Shown piece after piece: positions 63,828 to 64,000 of a stretch of DNA of 64,000 bases. The stretch lies in NCBI GenBank assembly GCA_937902925.1, contig CALFNN010000069.1:21222-85221 (forward strand), written 5' to 3'. Both the position numbers and the translations under genes were made by a program. This DNA is from an uncultured Opitutaceae bacterium (GTDB taxonomy: Bacteria > Verrucomicrobiota > Verrucomicrobiia > Opitutales > Opitutaceae). Positions within the stretch are counted from its first letter, which is position 1, and the number at the start of each line of letters is the position of its first letter. The notes under the pieces were generated by a model that worked only from the letters and a program-made list of their open reading frames with translations, had not been told where the DNA came from and searched no databases.

Positions 63828-64000
63828 CTAGCCGGTCAGCCGCTCGCGCCCGTGGGGCGCCAGAAAGTCGAGCACGGGACCCAGCGGCACGATGCGCGTC
63901 GGGTTGATGTCGTCGTGCGTGAAATAGTAGTGCCGCTTGATGTGGGTGAGATTCACCGTGTCCGCCACGCCGGGCTGCCGGTAAAGATCGCGGAGATAGC
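63828..64000 (-). CDS. Glutathionyl-hydroquinone reductase (C-terminal part; gene truncated by the window)
   Basis: Only the last ~57 codons are present. The peptide YLRDLYRQPGVADTVNLTHIKRHYYFTHDDINPTRIVPLGPVLDFLAPHGRERL matches the C-terminus of Xi-class glutathione transferases (YqjG/EcoGHR type), where the helix LRDLYxxPGVxxTV and the HIKRHYY...INPTxIVPxGP block are diagnostic. These enzymes reduce glutathionyl-hydroquinones. The catalytic Cys lies outside the window. It converges on the small membrane protein gene with 30 bp between stops. Confidence 0.85.
   Translation of the reverse strand, partial: YLRDLYRQPGVADTVNLTHIKRHYYFTHDDINPTRIVPLGPVLDFLAPHGRERLTG

Overview
This is high-GC chromosomal DNA that fits a free-living, polysaccharide-degrading Verrucomicrobiota bacterium, most likely Opitutaceae. 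That placement is inferred from gene content: secreted pectin enzymes (PL4, PL10, GH28, CE15-like), a GH127 arabinofuranosidase, an Oar-type TonB receptor, paired prepilin cassettes, a PadR/PspC pair and almost no Shine-Dalgarno sequences. No rRNA, tRNA, CRISPR array or intact insertion sequence was seen.

Layout. 1-14.4 kb is a pectin/rhamnogalacturonan cluster: a Tat-exported protein (partial), a VOC protein, PL4 lyase, a small secreted protein with a perfect terminator, a CE15-like esterase, a Bcr/CflA exporter, an NHL-repeat protein, a divergent GH28, a Gly/Arg-rich secreted protein, an orphan Cache sensor and two tandem PL10 lyases. 14.5-16.1 kb is a secreted subtilase. 16.3-29.3 kb holds six paralogous membrane proteins joining a TMTC-like GT-C-type domain to C-terminal TPRs, five in one coupled operon and one facing it. 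29.4-33.9 kb has an Oar-like TonB receptor divergent from a lone ECF sigma factor. 34-41.3 kb is one minus-strand unit: histidine kinase, LuxR-type regulator and two copies of a PilV-PilW-PilX-like cassette. 41.7-46.3 kb has YcaQ-type glycosylase, RecQ, PspC-domain protein and PadR with an operator-like inverted repeat. 46.4-51.4 kb has GH127, then an Lgt-like protein, a Tes-like (tetraether/membrane-spanning lipid synthase) radical SAM protein and two small membrane proteins. 51.4-57.7 kb is B12 biology: a BtuB-like receptor under a cobalamin riboswitch, divergent from a methionine synthase split into two genes. 57.8-64 kb is accessory: a canonical GH28, a leftover copy of the metH 3' end, a ParE-type toxin-antitoxin pair, DUF4256, TfoX-N, ArsR with two AHSA1 proteins, DUF899, a small membrane protein and a partial glutathionyl-hydroquinone reductase.

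How the parts work together. The lyases, esterase and GH28s would depolymerise pectin outside the cell or in the periplasm, with GH127 removing arabinose. The two-component system sits at the head of the pilin operon and probably controls it. BtuB imports the cofactor that the adjacent split MetH needs. The most novel-looking parts are the six-gene TMTC/TPR array, the Lgt-like plus Tes-like lipid pair, and the metH 3'-end duplication bracketing a GH28 gene.
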